Shown here: piece after piece, positions 14,201 through 26,700 of the stretch
Position numbering within the stretch: the stretch's first letter is position 1
Layout: the number at the start of each line of letters is the position of its first letter
NCBI GenBank assembly: GCA_009869945.1
Contig: WIXG01000067.1
Span: 1 to 64,000 of the forward strand
Length of the DNA: 64,000 nucleotides
Direction of reading: 5' to 3'
Source: Mesaphorura yosii
Taxonomy: Eukaryota; Arthropoda; Collembola; Poduromorpha; Tullbergiidae
The notes under the pieces: model-generated
Told to the model about the DNA's origin: nothing
The model's input: the letters and a program-made list of their open reading frames with translations, nothing else
Databases searched by the model: none
Position numbers and translations under genes: made by a program

Positions 14201-17200
14201 CTGCCTGCTGGTCGCGGACCGAGGACGCAGACAGAAACAAGGCAGGCTCCGGCACGTGGAGGCCGGGCCGGCGACTTAATGGAGTATAAGTATGAAATAT
14301 GCCTCGAATTCAAAAGAAAGGGAAAGAAAGTCCATTGCATTGCCTCGTCCATAATTTATGAACACTCTCCCCCTGCTCTTCTAGATTCGGTTGGGATTTG
14401 ATTTCTTCAGTTATTGAAATGATACATGGCGAATACTTTTAAATGATTAAAATCCTGAATTCTTGCTCCTGCGAATTTTCATTTCAGGCAAGCCAAGAAG
14501 CGCGTTTTATGTTCCTTCCCTTCGTTTTCCATGCACTGCTGCCAGCATAAACTCTGAGAGAATTATGACAAAGAAAACATCTGCTTGCTGATTCTTTGTG
14601 TTACATTGCTCTGTAATGTCCACAATCTTCGCTATTCTGTACAATGCAACGTCTGACTTGGGCCGATGTCTGTACAGGAGAAAGATCAACGCCAAAGCAG
14701 GGAAGGACGAGAGTCAATAAATCCTAATCCCATTGTTACGGGTTTTACAGGTAAAAGGCAATCGTTAAGATCATCAACTACTCTCAGCGGAGCTCAACTC
14801 GATGAGAATGCCATGCCTTTATTGGCTTACGTACAAAAGAGCGAGATCTTGGCCGGCACGAACAACACGTCATCAAATCGGAAAATCGGTACAGCACCCG
14901 ACAAGTATTTCGTGCCGTGTCATGCAACGATGCAATGCAAAGACATTCCAAGGCCTCCATCCGAACCCAGACGAAATATCGGGCCTTTCTTTGCCAGGCC
15001 CATATAAATTGTTGACAGTTAAACGAGAGCGAGAACGAATTTGGAGTTTACTTAACATTACCATTGCTATTACGTCTTGTATAAATATAAATAGAGGCCG
15101 GGACTGAAAGCATGCCATGCCACGCCATGCTAAGTCTATTTAGTCTAGGCTCGCACTCGTACGTAAGTGCTTGCTGATTGCATGTCTCTCTCATAAGTAC
15201 CAAAGCACCGGCAGCGTCAACGACTACGAACAGCGTACAGCGTAGCGTGAGGCAAGAAAGTAACGACGCAACTCACCTGGAACAAAATTGCTTCTCTCTC
15301 GAGCGTAGATCGATCCGCAAAAATCTGATTGATGATTTCCAAAAAGTTTTCACGCGACAGGCAGTTAGGCCCATCCTTGCTAAAGTGCTGCATGTAGTCG
15401 TACAGGATGAAGTACGTTCCTGCAAATTCATTACGCAATTAGTGGCCGGTTAAGGATTTTAGTTCCACATCGGCGGACGCAAATAAACGTGGACCAAAGG
15501 TCGAACTCCAAGAAGCGGCAGCAGCAAAGGAAGAGAGAGTTGGTTGAATTTTTTGCATTTGGTTCTTGCCAACTTCTGTCAATAATAATTAATACTTTTC
15601 GGCAGCATAAAACTTCCAGTCGTAATGAAGTATTGAGAAAGTACACAATAACTGTTATTGTCATTGCGTAACCACGCGCGCGCACGGTCTGCCTTCGCTT
15701 GTAATCAAGTTTTTAAGCCAGCACGTTTTTGAAGGTTAGACTCACATTCCGGGCAATACTGCCCCGAATTTAATGGAATGTTGGTTCTAGTCAGGATTTA
15801 ATTACTCTTGCCAATGTATAAGTAAGCATTCATCAAGACAAGCCAGAAAATCAATACCCGGTGCCGATTCCTTGGCCTGCTCGACCTCGGGAATAAGTAG
15901 AACCAATATTATTTCAACTTTAAGTTGCTTGATGTTTGGGCAAATCATCATCGAGCGAAATTCAGCCAGTCAGTATCAGAACAGGTTAAATTATTCGAGG
16001 ACCGGGCCCAGGGCGCCCTGGTCGTGCTTAATTGATGTAACTTGATTTATGACCCATTTTCTGCAAATTCTCGTTCATCTCATAATTAATTAATAGTGAC
16101 AACTTTTTGACGGTGTTTTTAGTTCTAATACTGCGAAACTGTTCACTAGTACCTCCAAGTCTTATTGTTGGAAGCTATGAATGATGACGATACTTTCAGT
16201 TCCAATTCAAGCCCAACTTTAGAATTTTCATTTGCTTTCTGGTCCATCAAGCGCGATAAGAACAGTTTCGTCATTTTCTTCTTCCGATCATCACTCACCA
16301 TCTCGCCATTTTTCATGGTATTGTGTTTTGTTTTCAAAACCTGATTCAGTGAAAGCAGAGATTTTTCATTTGTAGCATGAATTAATTGATTCATATAGAA
16401 AAAACAAATTCAGACAAAAGGAAATGTCTACAATTTATGCGGGTTTCACTACCTTTTTATTCCCATTCACAGAATTGGTCCTCTGCTCTACTTTAACTGC
16501 AATTAAACGACTAGACCACCTTAATTAAAGTTTGGCCGCTATCAATTCAAAATCTTCGCAATCCCAGCCCGTGACCTTGTTTACTAATCAGCATGTGACG
16601 TGTTGGTGTATGTCGCTATCACCAACAACACTGGCCAAAGATCGCTGGCTTCTCACTTTTAGTCAAGTCTGGCTCCACTTATCAGTCGGCGAGCAATAAT
16701 GACACTAAATTGAGCAATCAAAATAATCGGAGTCGGAATGTAGAAAAGCAAGCGGAGAGGTAATGTCTTCGTCTGCTCATTTCCATTCTACTCAAGGCCG
16801 TCGCAAATTGCCACTGCTGAATGGTATTGATTTATTCCTATGTTTAATGTCCGTGCCTGTCTGCCTTGTCTGTCATTCCTTCCTCGTCTCATCTGGCATG
16901 GCCGGGGAATTGACAGTTCGTCGCTTCGTGAACTTCGGTTCATATCCACTCGCAAGCGCTTTGCTTTGCGTGCCATGCGTTATTAATGCGTGGAGATGAA
17001 TTAATTGACGGATCATCCAATTAATTCATCTCCGATTGCTTTGTTCGTACCTTCATTTTTGTTGGATCCGATGAGCAGCTCCGCTTTCTTAAAGTCACCG
17101 TCCTTCAGCATTTCGACGGGATGGCGCGGAAAGAACTCGCCGTCGATTGTCGGGGCGAACGGAAAGGCAAGGATGCCTTTGTAGCCATTCCACTGAAGCA

Positions 17201-20200
17201 CGGACATGTTGAAGGCTGGCACGTCACGCATGCAGGTGATCATTTCTTCCTCGGACTAAAAATATACGGGAATACGACATATGAACAGAACTTTAATATC
17301 AACGGCGATGCGTATCGCGTATTGAGTCATCAATCAACCCGGACTGAGTTATGAAATGTGGCCACGCGGCTCACGGACAGGACTCATGTTTATTACATCA
17401 TAAACATAAAACGAGAAATGGACAATCCACGGCGGCTATAAAATTGGCACGTGTACATTTCTTTGGTCCGTGACTCGTAAAACAGTAGTAGTAAAAGAAA
17501 GTACCTGCGTCTCATTGCACTCGCAGTCGCGGGCCAGGTTCAGAGCAATTTGTTTCGCATCGTAGGCACTCATGACACTCCACGGCGCGTTCAGGGTGCC
17601 GCTTTGGAGGATGCCACGTGTCATGAGATCACGAGAGAGAGGGGACATCATGTGGAAACTCACCGAGCCGCCGCCAGCGCTTTCACCTGCAACATGAACA
17701 CATTCTATCAGGCTGTCAGAACCAAATAACTTGTAACGAAGCAGGAAACGTGTTGTTGATACCCCAGTCATTAAAAGCGTGAACAGGAAATGCAACAAGA
17801 AGATGCAAGAATGGACTCCAGACTTCCGACTGGAGGAAGGTTTTGCGTGCGAATTTCATGCCAAGTTAACAAATTGCACACGTGTATGCCGCCACAAGTT
17901 TGGAAATTCGTAGTATACCAACTTACCAAACAACGTAATCGAATTAGGGTCGCCACCAAACCTCTGTGCGTTTTCCTTGACCCATTTCATGGCTAGGACC
18001 TGGTCGTGCATTCCTTGATTACCTGAAATGATGAAAATGTAAATAAATAATGGACACGACAGGGCACGGGGCTCGGAAAACTTTGAATTCTTTGCCTTTG
18101 TCTGTGCCTTAGCCTTTGCAGCTAAGAAAAGTTTCCCGGTTCAAAAAGTAAAAGTACAGAGATTTATAGTGAAAGTCTTTCGTTTCATCTTAAATCAATA
18201 AGAAGCCACAGCCGAACCGAGCCAGCGGAGCTGTACGTGTAACGTGTTCACGGACATGACATTTCCTAATGGAATCACATTATTACATTTACGCATTCGT
18301 AATCACAGTCACCATTGTTGCGGTTGTTGCAAATCGAATTACGAGCTACACGTTACGGGAAGCTTGGCGAGCGTGTACGAGATAGGATACATGCGGCTCA
18401 GCTGAACGCGAATGTGCGCAAATTGATCGGATCTTCGCCGTACCGCAGCTCAAGAGCCACACCACGAGTACTCAGAGTACATGTGACCTCAAAGGAAGTG
18501 AAAATTCACCTCTGGGGCACGGGGATTAATGTTATTATATTATCATGTGTACGCTAAGTTTTTGTTTACCAAACTAACGGACAAATGCCTATCTTCGTGG
18601 CCTTCCTTTCATACGTGTTGCCTGTCCATCATTTCTTTCTTATTAATTGTCTTGAAATTACTTCAAAGAAACCCTAACTGCTGATGAGTTATAAAGATCA
18701 TGGCTTATTATAGCATTTGGCCCAGTTCGCTATTAGAAATGTTGACTGTTGGCAGCAGCTGGGCGAGTGAATAGTGAAAGTTGAAGTAGTACCAAACTAT
18801 AAAAATACGTTCGCGATTGATTGGGTTGGTCGTGGGTTCTCGCCGCTGTTCTTAATAAAGCTGAGCCGAGCATAATGACAGCATGGCATGCATTGCGACC
18901 CCATCAATTCACACGCCAACAGCTAATGATTGATTTGATTAGTTTCTTGAATGAATGAATTGTGGCCGCGGCGGAGGTGGTGAGATGTATGCCGCACGTA
19001 AACCCCTTCGTGGACTCTGGCAATTTACAGTTACAAAAATATATTCGGCATATTCCATGACGATTCAACGGAGCGATGCAAGCCTTTACCCCTTGGTTTG
19101 GCACGTATTCCAATTTCATGGCAGACCGTGACATAAAATTTCTTTGCTAATTAACTCGGTTCCAATGAGGAGCGGAGATTTCGCAAATGTATTCTGGGAC
19201 ATGTTGAAATGTGATGCATTCCTCAAACCAATCGCTATTTTCAATTCTGGATTGTGAGTGGCTTCCGTTCTCAAATTACCAACTACAAGGGATGTACCAG
19301 AAGTTTTTACGGTTAGCATTTATTCTCTCATTTCTTTATATACAAGAATTAAGAGCTCTATTTTTCCAAAGTCTCCCCGAAGCCTGACACACTTTTCCCA
19401 TCTATGGGTAAGGACCAGGATGCCCTTTTCGTAGAAAGATGGTGGCTGGCGCTTCAACCAGTCGGACGTTGATCTTTCCAGCTGAGTGTCATTGGAAAAA
19501 TTGGGGGAGATATGGCAGTTTGAATAACGTCAAAACTTATGGTAAAACCCTCGTAAATGATTCGAATTTGACCCGATTCAGTTTCGGTGGTGGTGCTAAT
19601 TAATGCGTGTGGTCGTCATTCATGCCACAAACTTAGCATAATACGAATTTAAGCGCACTGTTTTGTGGATTGCGTGCAAACGTAAACCACGCTTTTGATT
19701 TGATACGTTCGGTGTCAATCCAATGACGCCATTCCATGAATGGCATTTGAAACATGATACATTCAAATAAGTACGAAATGCATCGAGTTTACGAATTGCG
19801 GCTGTCTAATTAAACCTATTCTTGCTATTTTCAGAATAAATCAAGGAAACTGAATACTCAAGATTACCTGGAGCTTCTTCATTTCCAAAGTACAGGAAAC
19901 CAAATGCACCCACTCGATAATTCATTGCCACAACGATCACATCGTTCTCTGCTGCCAGGATATCGCCGTTGTATACGTCGAGCGTAATCGTACCGCTCAT
20001 GTAACCACCACCGTAAATCCAAATCAGGATCGGAAGTCCCTTGAATTCCTCTTCTGCTCCTGCTGGTGCGTCATCGAGCAGGTTATTACTGTACTCATTA
20101 CCATTATCGTAGGCGTTCGTGTTGGTGTTGTAGTTCTTCTGGAGTTGCTGCTGATATCTGCGCTGCCTCATGACGGCTGATCGTGGAACCCATAAATTAA

Positions 20201-20708
20201 GATAAAGACAGTCTTCGGAAACATTTGTGTTGGGGTTCCATTGCTCTTCCCCGCGGAAACCCGGGAACTCGGAGTACTTCTCCTGGTAGCAGCTGTTGGG
20301 CGGGTGGATGGCGTGTAGAGTGGATGTCCACGGTTGTTTGGGGACTGGCTTCTTGAACCGGAGGTCGTCCAGCGGTGGCTCGGCGAAGGGGATGCCGTAG
20401 TACACGAAGACTTCCTTGCCAAACACGTTGCGCTTGAATCCGCGGAGGGGACCCGTTGTCGTGCTGATATGCGTGTCCCGCGAGTGTCGTTCCCGATGCG
20501 AATGCATTGAGTGATGACCGTCATTAATGTCTAATCGGTTGTTGTGCTGAGGCGGCTCGACGTTTGGCGGGAGCTTTCTGGAAGTGTTTGTCCGAATGAA
20601 GGACTGGTCGTAGTAGTGCGGATGCGGGGCGCTCTGAGTGAAGAGGATGCAGCATAGGAGCGTGGTGAGGCAATAGCTGAACTTGGTTGTCCACTCCATT
20701 GTCGTCAT
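11256..20708 (-). CDS. Ace: Acetylcholinesterase, Drosophila Ace (Ace-2) type
   Basis: Hydrolyses acetylcholine at cholinergic synapses. Nine coding exons in transcript order: 19868-20708, 17927-18022, 17505-17686, 17051-17255, 15277-15419, 13902-14054, 13241-13404, 11543-11715, 11256-11440. They encode 713 residues with every phase matching. A secretory signal covers about residues 1-26. The oxyanion-hole GGG is at about 233-235 ([11 protein letters not shown]). The catalytic triad is intact: Ser315 in FGESAGGGS, Glu441 in [10 protein letters not shown], His555 in [14 protein letters not shown] hydrophilic insertion (about 180-222, Gln/Asn-rich) sits where Drosophila Ace also has one, and [16 protein letters not shown] and [11 protein letters not shown] follow that enzyme. 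The C-terminus has a Cys (SRCGRERW), possibly for dimerisation, and a hydrophobic stretch ([20 protein letters not shown]) suggesting GPI anchoring. The exon 13902-14054 donor is GTTCGT, weaker than usual. Untranslated 5' exons may lie far upstream. Confidence 0.95.
11716..13240 (-). other. Acetylcholinesterase intron (1.5 kb)
   Basis: Lies between the coding exons 13241-13404 and 11543-11715. Lysine/arginine-rich short frames near 11820-12020 on either strand have no splice partners. No nested gene is seen. Confidence 0.6.
14055..15276 (-). other. Acetylcholinesterase intron (1.2 kb)
   Basis: Begins with the donor GTGAGT after LFQ and ends with TTTGCAG before YNNW. It is purine/pyrimidine-skewed in places. 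No gene or RNA element was recognised. Confidence 0.6.
15420..17050 (-). other. Acetylcholinesterase intron (1.6 kb) with hairpin near its donor
   Basis: Donor GTACGAAC follows the catalytic-Glu codon region and the acceptor is TTTGCAG. A perfect inverted repeat occupies 16992-17033, close to the donor. A Lys-rich minus-strand frame at 16146-16394 has no consensus acceptor or conserved motif and is not called. Confidence 0.6.
16992..17033. repeat. Perfect 16-bp inverted repeat with 10-nt loop
   Basis: Arms GGAGATGAATTAATTG (16992-17007) and CAATTAATTCATCTCC (17018-17033) are exact reverse complements separated by ACGGATCATC. In acetylcholinesterase pre-mRNA the stem would begin 17 nt into the intron, just after the 5' splice site at 17050. 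Confidence 0.85.
18023..19867 (-). other. Acetylcholinesterase first coding intron (1.8 kb)
   Basis: Donor GTAATC follows EEAPG and the acceptor is ATTTCAG before GNQGMHDQ. No other feature is supported in it. Confidence 0.6.
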
Positions 20709-23700
20709 CTGAGTGATGGGTGATGAATGAATGAAAGCCGTGTGATGTAATCAGGACGCTTTTCATGAAGTGGCAGGAAGCGAGGCCATTTCACTTCCCT
20801 GTCTTTGTCTTGAGTCTATTTTGATTAGAAATTAATAAAAACTGAATTTATTGAATTCATTAAACCCTGGCATGATGCTACGATAAGGCTTCTTTCAATA
20901 AATCATGATTCATGAACACAAAACTGAGAGGCGACACGGAAAAAGGAGTGTGGGCAGCAGCAACAGCAGATCATTACGGATTTATAAGGAATCAGAATCA
21001 GACTCCGAGACTCTGACTCCGTCACAGGCACAGGCATATTAATTAAAAGCAAACGTTGACGATGATGAATAAATGATACGCGTGTAAACATTGATGCAGA
21101 AAAAGTTTAGAAGAATGTCTTTTTCTAAAGAACTCAAACTGCGTGGGATAGAAATTCTAAAATTAGTCTATTCAATCGAGTACTTGAAAAGGAACCCGGA
21201 CCAGTTGATTTTCTTCATGACTTTACAAGTTATCACGATCAAACAATGAACCTAGGCTCATAACATCGGCCTCCTTAATTCTTGGTCCTTTGTGGTTCTT
21301 GCTTGAATTGAATTCCTCATAAGCTGAGACAGAGTATGAAGTATTATGGAGAAAGCACACAAGCTGAAAATACTTTTCCACTCATTTCATAATCTGATGA
21401 AAGCCTGCAGTGCAAAGAAAGCCGAAGGCCCTGTACCGCATAGTGCCTTGTCGTTTTGCCTGTTGAGTGCTGTCAAGAAGCTCTTCGTTAACGATACGAT
21501 GCTGAGTTGACTTCTTCTGGAAAATGTCAATGTCAAACTGTGCTCTCGTTCTGGCTCCCTGCTTTCTCTTGACGAGAAAATGATGACAAATCTTTTCTTA
21601 TTGCGGTGACTGGCACAAATCTTGACATGACAAGTCAGTCAAGGTGAATGTTGAACCCTGTATTTATGTGGGTTTCGAATTTTAAGTGATTTGACCTACA
21701 ATCAGTTGAATCAAGCGAGAACCGAGATTTTGTTTATTGACAAGTCGCTTTCTTTTCTTATTGAACTGCGAAGCATTCGCAAACCATAATTTAATGATCG
21801 GTGCCGTGTTGAATATGAAACTTTCTCGGGCCCAGCCTTCGTAGTTACTCGGAATTCTTTGCTTGTGCCTCCGCTCATGTACACGACAATTCGCTTTATA
21901 TTAAATTCTTTTGACTACATTTCTCACACTTGATGTTTTCCTTTGAGTGGACAGACGTTACGTGCATTTTAATAATGCGAATGAGTTCATGTTCATCAGC
22001 CAACACGTAGAGCAGAAGCGCACTTCTTACATGTATCCAGAGATTCTCCAGAGATTGAAGCCACATCACATTCCAATGGATCTAGCCAAAACATCTTAAT
22101 GATTAGAAAGTAAGACGTAAATTCGTCCTTTCCGTAAATTATGGCTTAAATGGACTGGCTGCGGACAAAAGAGAAAGGTTACGCACTACTCTCGTCGGAC
22201 ACTCAACATAAGCGAAGGCGAATTCATGAGTGCTAGTGACGCTTTATTAACTTCAAAAAGTGGCACAGTTCCAATGACATTTGATTATAGACACGAGCGC
22301 TACGCGATTGACATTCTTCTGTCCTGCAGGCCAGACTTCGTTAAAGCGAAAGCATTCATTACTCCTTCAGCCAAAGAATCTCGTCCTTTTCTACTCTCCA
22401 TTCCACTGCCATTCATCTTCCTATTCAGTGCACTGTACTGGATTAATATTTAACATATTGATTCTTTCGTGTTCGTTTTTCGTTCCACTCCAGCTGCATT
22501 TTTCGTTTTTGGTTTGACTCGAGTATTTCTCAATTCTGCATACAATCAACAATACAATAACGAAGGTTGTCCCCCGCGTTCATGTTCGTGTCTGAATAGA
22601 ACTCAAGTCACCCAATTGCCAATTCTTGCATCATTATAAAGAAAACCAAACCAGGCACACTTGGGATCCGGCGTTGGCTTGGAAGGAAACCCGCACGTGT
22701 TTAAGCTTAGCTTACCCGAGGCCCGTCTCACTTGAACAAATTCGCAACCAAAATTTGCATGGAAAAATCTCACACATTGACAAATGCCCTTGTGTCTTGC
22801 ATTATGTGACATCTTCACAATGCCATCGCAATGTTTGCTGTCGTATTTGCAGTCGTGCTTCATTTAACAATCATGACGATGTTCACAAGCACGAAAGGTG
22901 AACTTGCCCCATGCATTGTGCTTTATCTCTTGTATACGGATTATTAAACTCTGGCATTATTAAGGGAACGACGACGATGATGATGATCATCATGTCACGT
23001 AACAGTGTATTATGCAAGGCGAAGCGAAAGCGCGGCTTCTTGTTTGTATGAAGTATGAATGGCGCATATTAAATAACATTCTCATGCATCATTGTCCCAT
23101 ATTCGCGTTCCATCCCATAGAAAGTTCTTTGCTATTAAGATTGCGGTGCACTTTTGTGTCGTCCTGTCCCGACCGTACTAAATTTCTTTTACCGAGCATA
23201 AATGACAAATTACAACAGCGCGAGGTGTCTTGTGCCGCGCGTTTGGGCGGTCGATCGCGGACCACGTTATACTATCTTTTTAGCACAAGCTTTTCTTTTT
23301 CTTTCAAGCTCACGCGTAGCAACATTTTATAAAAGACTGCCATCTCTGCCCAGCCCCGATTCAGTATTCATCAATTTACATTAAGATTAAAGCTTAAATG
23401 GTGTAATTGCTGAAAATAGTCGTCAATAATTGGAAATTAAAGTACTCGATAGTAAAACGCTAATGCGATTAAGTGAAAGCGAGTCAGCGTCACGAGTCGA
23501 GCCCTCACGGTGCCCTTTGTACTACATGACAACATGCACATTGACATGCTACAAGGAATCAAGCGAAATGTGTGTAGAAATATTTACACATGGAATATGC
23601 GCACGATAAATGAGAGTTGATTAACTTTATTGTTTAACATTCACCTTAACGCAGGGGCTCGTATTCAGACTTGTCGAGTATTTGTTCTCTTAATCGAGTT

Positions 23701-26700
23701 TAACGGCTGGATTGCTGCCTACCAAAGGTTTGCCAGGTTCTTGCCCTGCACGAGCTCACAGCACTATTGCCATCAACGTGATAAGTGATACTTCCCTTCC
23801 ACGCCCAATTATGCTACATTACTACACATGTGTGCATAAAAGCAAGTATCGGCAGACAACATTTTAATGACTCCGCCTCGAAATTAAATAAATTGCCGCA
23901 ATGTAAATAGGAATTCGAAAGACGTGAAATTACTTTGACATTTCCCTGCGAATGCGAAAAGTTTTGTATAGTACGTGAACGGGCGAGAGATTTGGTCAAG
24001 GTCAACCAACCAGTCAGCACGGTCCGCAATTTCTGTAAGCGGACCGTAACCTTGAGGTCGACAATGCCAGGGAGAAACGTTGTCAACCTCTGAATATCAA
24101 TATTTATAATGCATACGTGTAGTGGCAACAGAAGCGATAGCAAGCAGGCAGCAATTTATTCTGCTAAACACGACGGTGAAGAAAATGCAGCGCAATAAGC
24201 AAGTAATAAGTTTTCACTCTCGGCGGGTAATGAAACAGTGCCCGTCTCATCTGCTAATTTCCCTCCGTCTCGCGTGTCTCGTGCATGCGCTTCCCCAGAA
24301 TTTCATAACCATTAGCGGAACGAGGAAGATGTTTTTGATCTGCTTTCACTCACTTTCACTTTAAATAATAGCTCAGCGTTCTTTACTTCGTAGTACACTC
24401 TCTGTCATACACGAGCACGAGTAAACTCGTGGCAGTTCGCAGTTTCACGTGAAGAAGAAAATATTTCTCATCGTACAAAGCACGCGGGAGACAATTCTTT
24501 ACACTTACGGCCTGGCAAGGCGGGCAAATGCCATCAGTCTGTGTCCCGTGTCTCTGTTTGCCTCAACTCATCACGAATGGTCATGGACATGTCTCCATCT
24601 GCGTCTCACGGCAATTTATTGCCAGTGCCATGGTTAAGGACGAACGGGATCACGCGCAGACACGTCAGGCCACGCGTTAACGCAAGATGCTCATTGCAAA
24701 ATGAGGCAGTGGAGCACTGGCATCGACTCCGGCTGAGACCATGCGAACGACACAATGATTTGTAACACAGTGGCTGTGTTGAGTCTAACAACGACGAAGC
24801 TCGTCGAGAAAAAAGTCGATTGATTAAGTAAGGCTTAAGACAGGGCCTGAGTGACAGCAGCAGTGAGACAAACGATTGGCAATGAAACTGAACCCGATTC
24901 GGTCAGATTGATTCGTGTATGGTTTATGCACATAAAACATACGCGTGCCTTTCGCTGCCCTTCACTTATTATTAAGCATGAGACTTCATTGCATTAAAAC
25001 TCTGCACTTTGCCGGGTCGAGCACATGGAAAACTTCACCGTGACCTTGTCTGCGTTTCTAGCTCAACAGAGCTCAAAATTAACTTCCGCATTGTTTCCTC
25101 TACTGCACATTGTACGTATTTCACTTCATTTGATGTGAAAATGAAATAATTAACGATGGCCATGCAATTTAGTCTGTTTTAAATGAGTTCAAGAAACTAA
25201 CCTGCAAAGTACCAATAGCGAATCCTGGAGCACGTTGTAGCAGCAGTTGGAGAACTTCGGTAACGGAACAACGCGAACAGTTGTGCCGGTCAGATAATGT
25301 CAGATACGAGCGAGGTTTATGCGTTATCGTGGGGTTAATCGTGAACCATGCCAGCAGTACATGTTTAGTAAATTGAGGTTAAAAGCAAATTTATGTCCTT
25401 TGTAGAGTATCAGTTGGCCGAATCGAGAGCCGGTATCAGTATCGCAACGAGATTGGGATCGAAAGCGCACGGAGACTCACGCTGAGACTGAGGCAAAGTG
25501 AAACTCGTGCATGGGCAGCCCATCGTCTTGTCTTACACAGCACAGGAGCTCGGCCTAGTCAGCCTGGGAACGCGAACGAAAAGAAAGTGAACCTGAAGCT
25601 CACAAGAACCGTAACTTAAACCCAAGCGAGGCACGCTACACGTAAATGGATGTTTGTGGCCGTGGCTCTTGCGTTTACCCAAATTCAGCTGAAGCTGAAG
25701 CTCTTTCACACGTTACGCCACAACGTGCCAAGCCAAGCTCGTCATGACTTAAAAAAGTGCACTAATTTCTCTTTGATCTCGAGTAATTGTCAAGTGTTAT
25801 GAAAAATTACGCAAACACGCGAATAATAAAAACTCAATTAAGCAATGTTGATTAATCAAAGCGAAATCAGCTCTGTTAGTCCCCGGCGTCCTTGTCCTTG
25901 AATCCAGTACATCGGCGAATTGAAGTTCAAGCGAAACATAGCGAAGCAATGACCTGGGCTCTGGATCAACCACCAAGCCAAGCCAATCTTTTAAATTAAT
26001 ATTGTGATTACAACACCGCAGCAGGGACGGCGGAAGAAACAGTAACACGAGACTCCTGGGAAATTGAGATTGAGACAAACTTTAATCTATGCAATGTACT
26101 TTCTTTGTACTGGAGTCTAGCGTCTGGGACAGCATGACAGTTTGTCGCTGTCACGCTAGTCTACCTTTCCCTCGTGCATACCACAACGAAAGTCGTGAGC
26201 GGTCCCATTAATGCAACGACACGATACGAGAGACACAAGGCGAGATAGATTGCACAGGTACATGGGCATCATCGGCGTGAGTGGCCTTGCTTCCTGGTTC
26301 CATCCCAGCCAGGTAGTGCATCATGCCAGCCAGCAGGTAAGCGTATCGGCTTTCTTTGCAATTCTGTGCAGTGCTATTAAGTTGTGGCAACTTTATACTA
26401 CTACAACTACAACCGAAAAGTGCAAGGACTTGCCATGCTCTCACGTTTTGCTTTTGCATTGGCGAGCAACGTGGAGCTCAAGTTGAAAGTTGAAGGATAA
26501 ACCTCTCTGTGGTCGTGCCGTTGCCGAGTGAGCACCGCACCACAGCCACACTAACCTATATCTTAATATTCTAATCGAAATATCGAACATCCGAGCGACC
26601 AGGATGGGCATCATACGCAGTACGCGAAGAATTTTGTGGGGTGGATTATCTTTATTGCAAATTGCCATCTGTTCTTTTGGATTTTGGGGCTTGCGGTGTA

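Noticed and set aside
16146..16394. 82-codon Lys/Glu-rich minus-strand frame in an acetylcholinesterase intron
   Set aside because: No consensus acceptor and donor in phase with flanking exons, and no such insertion is known in cholinesterases.
22970..22995. ACGACGACGATGATGATGATCATCATG run as a structured element
   Set aside because: A simple trinucleotide run with incidental self-complementarity; too short and low in complexity.
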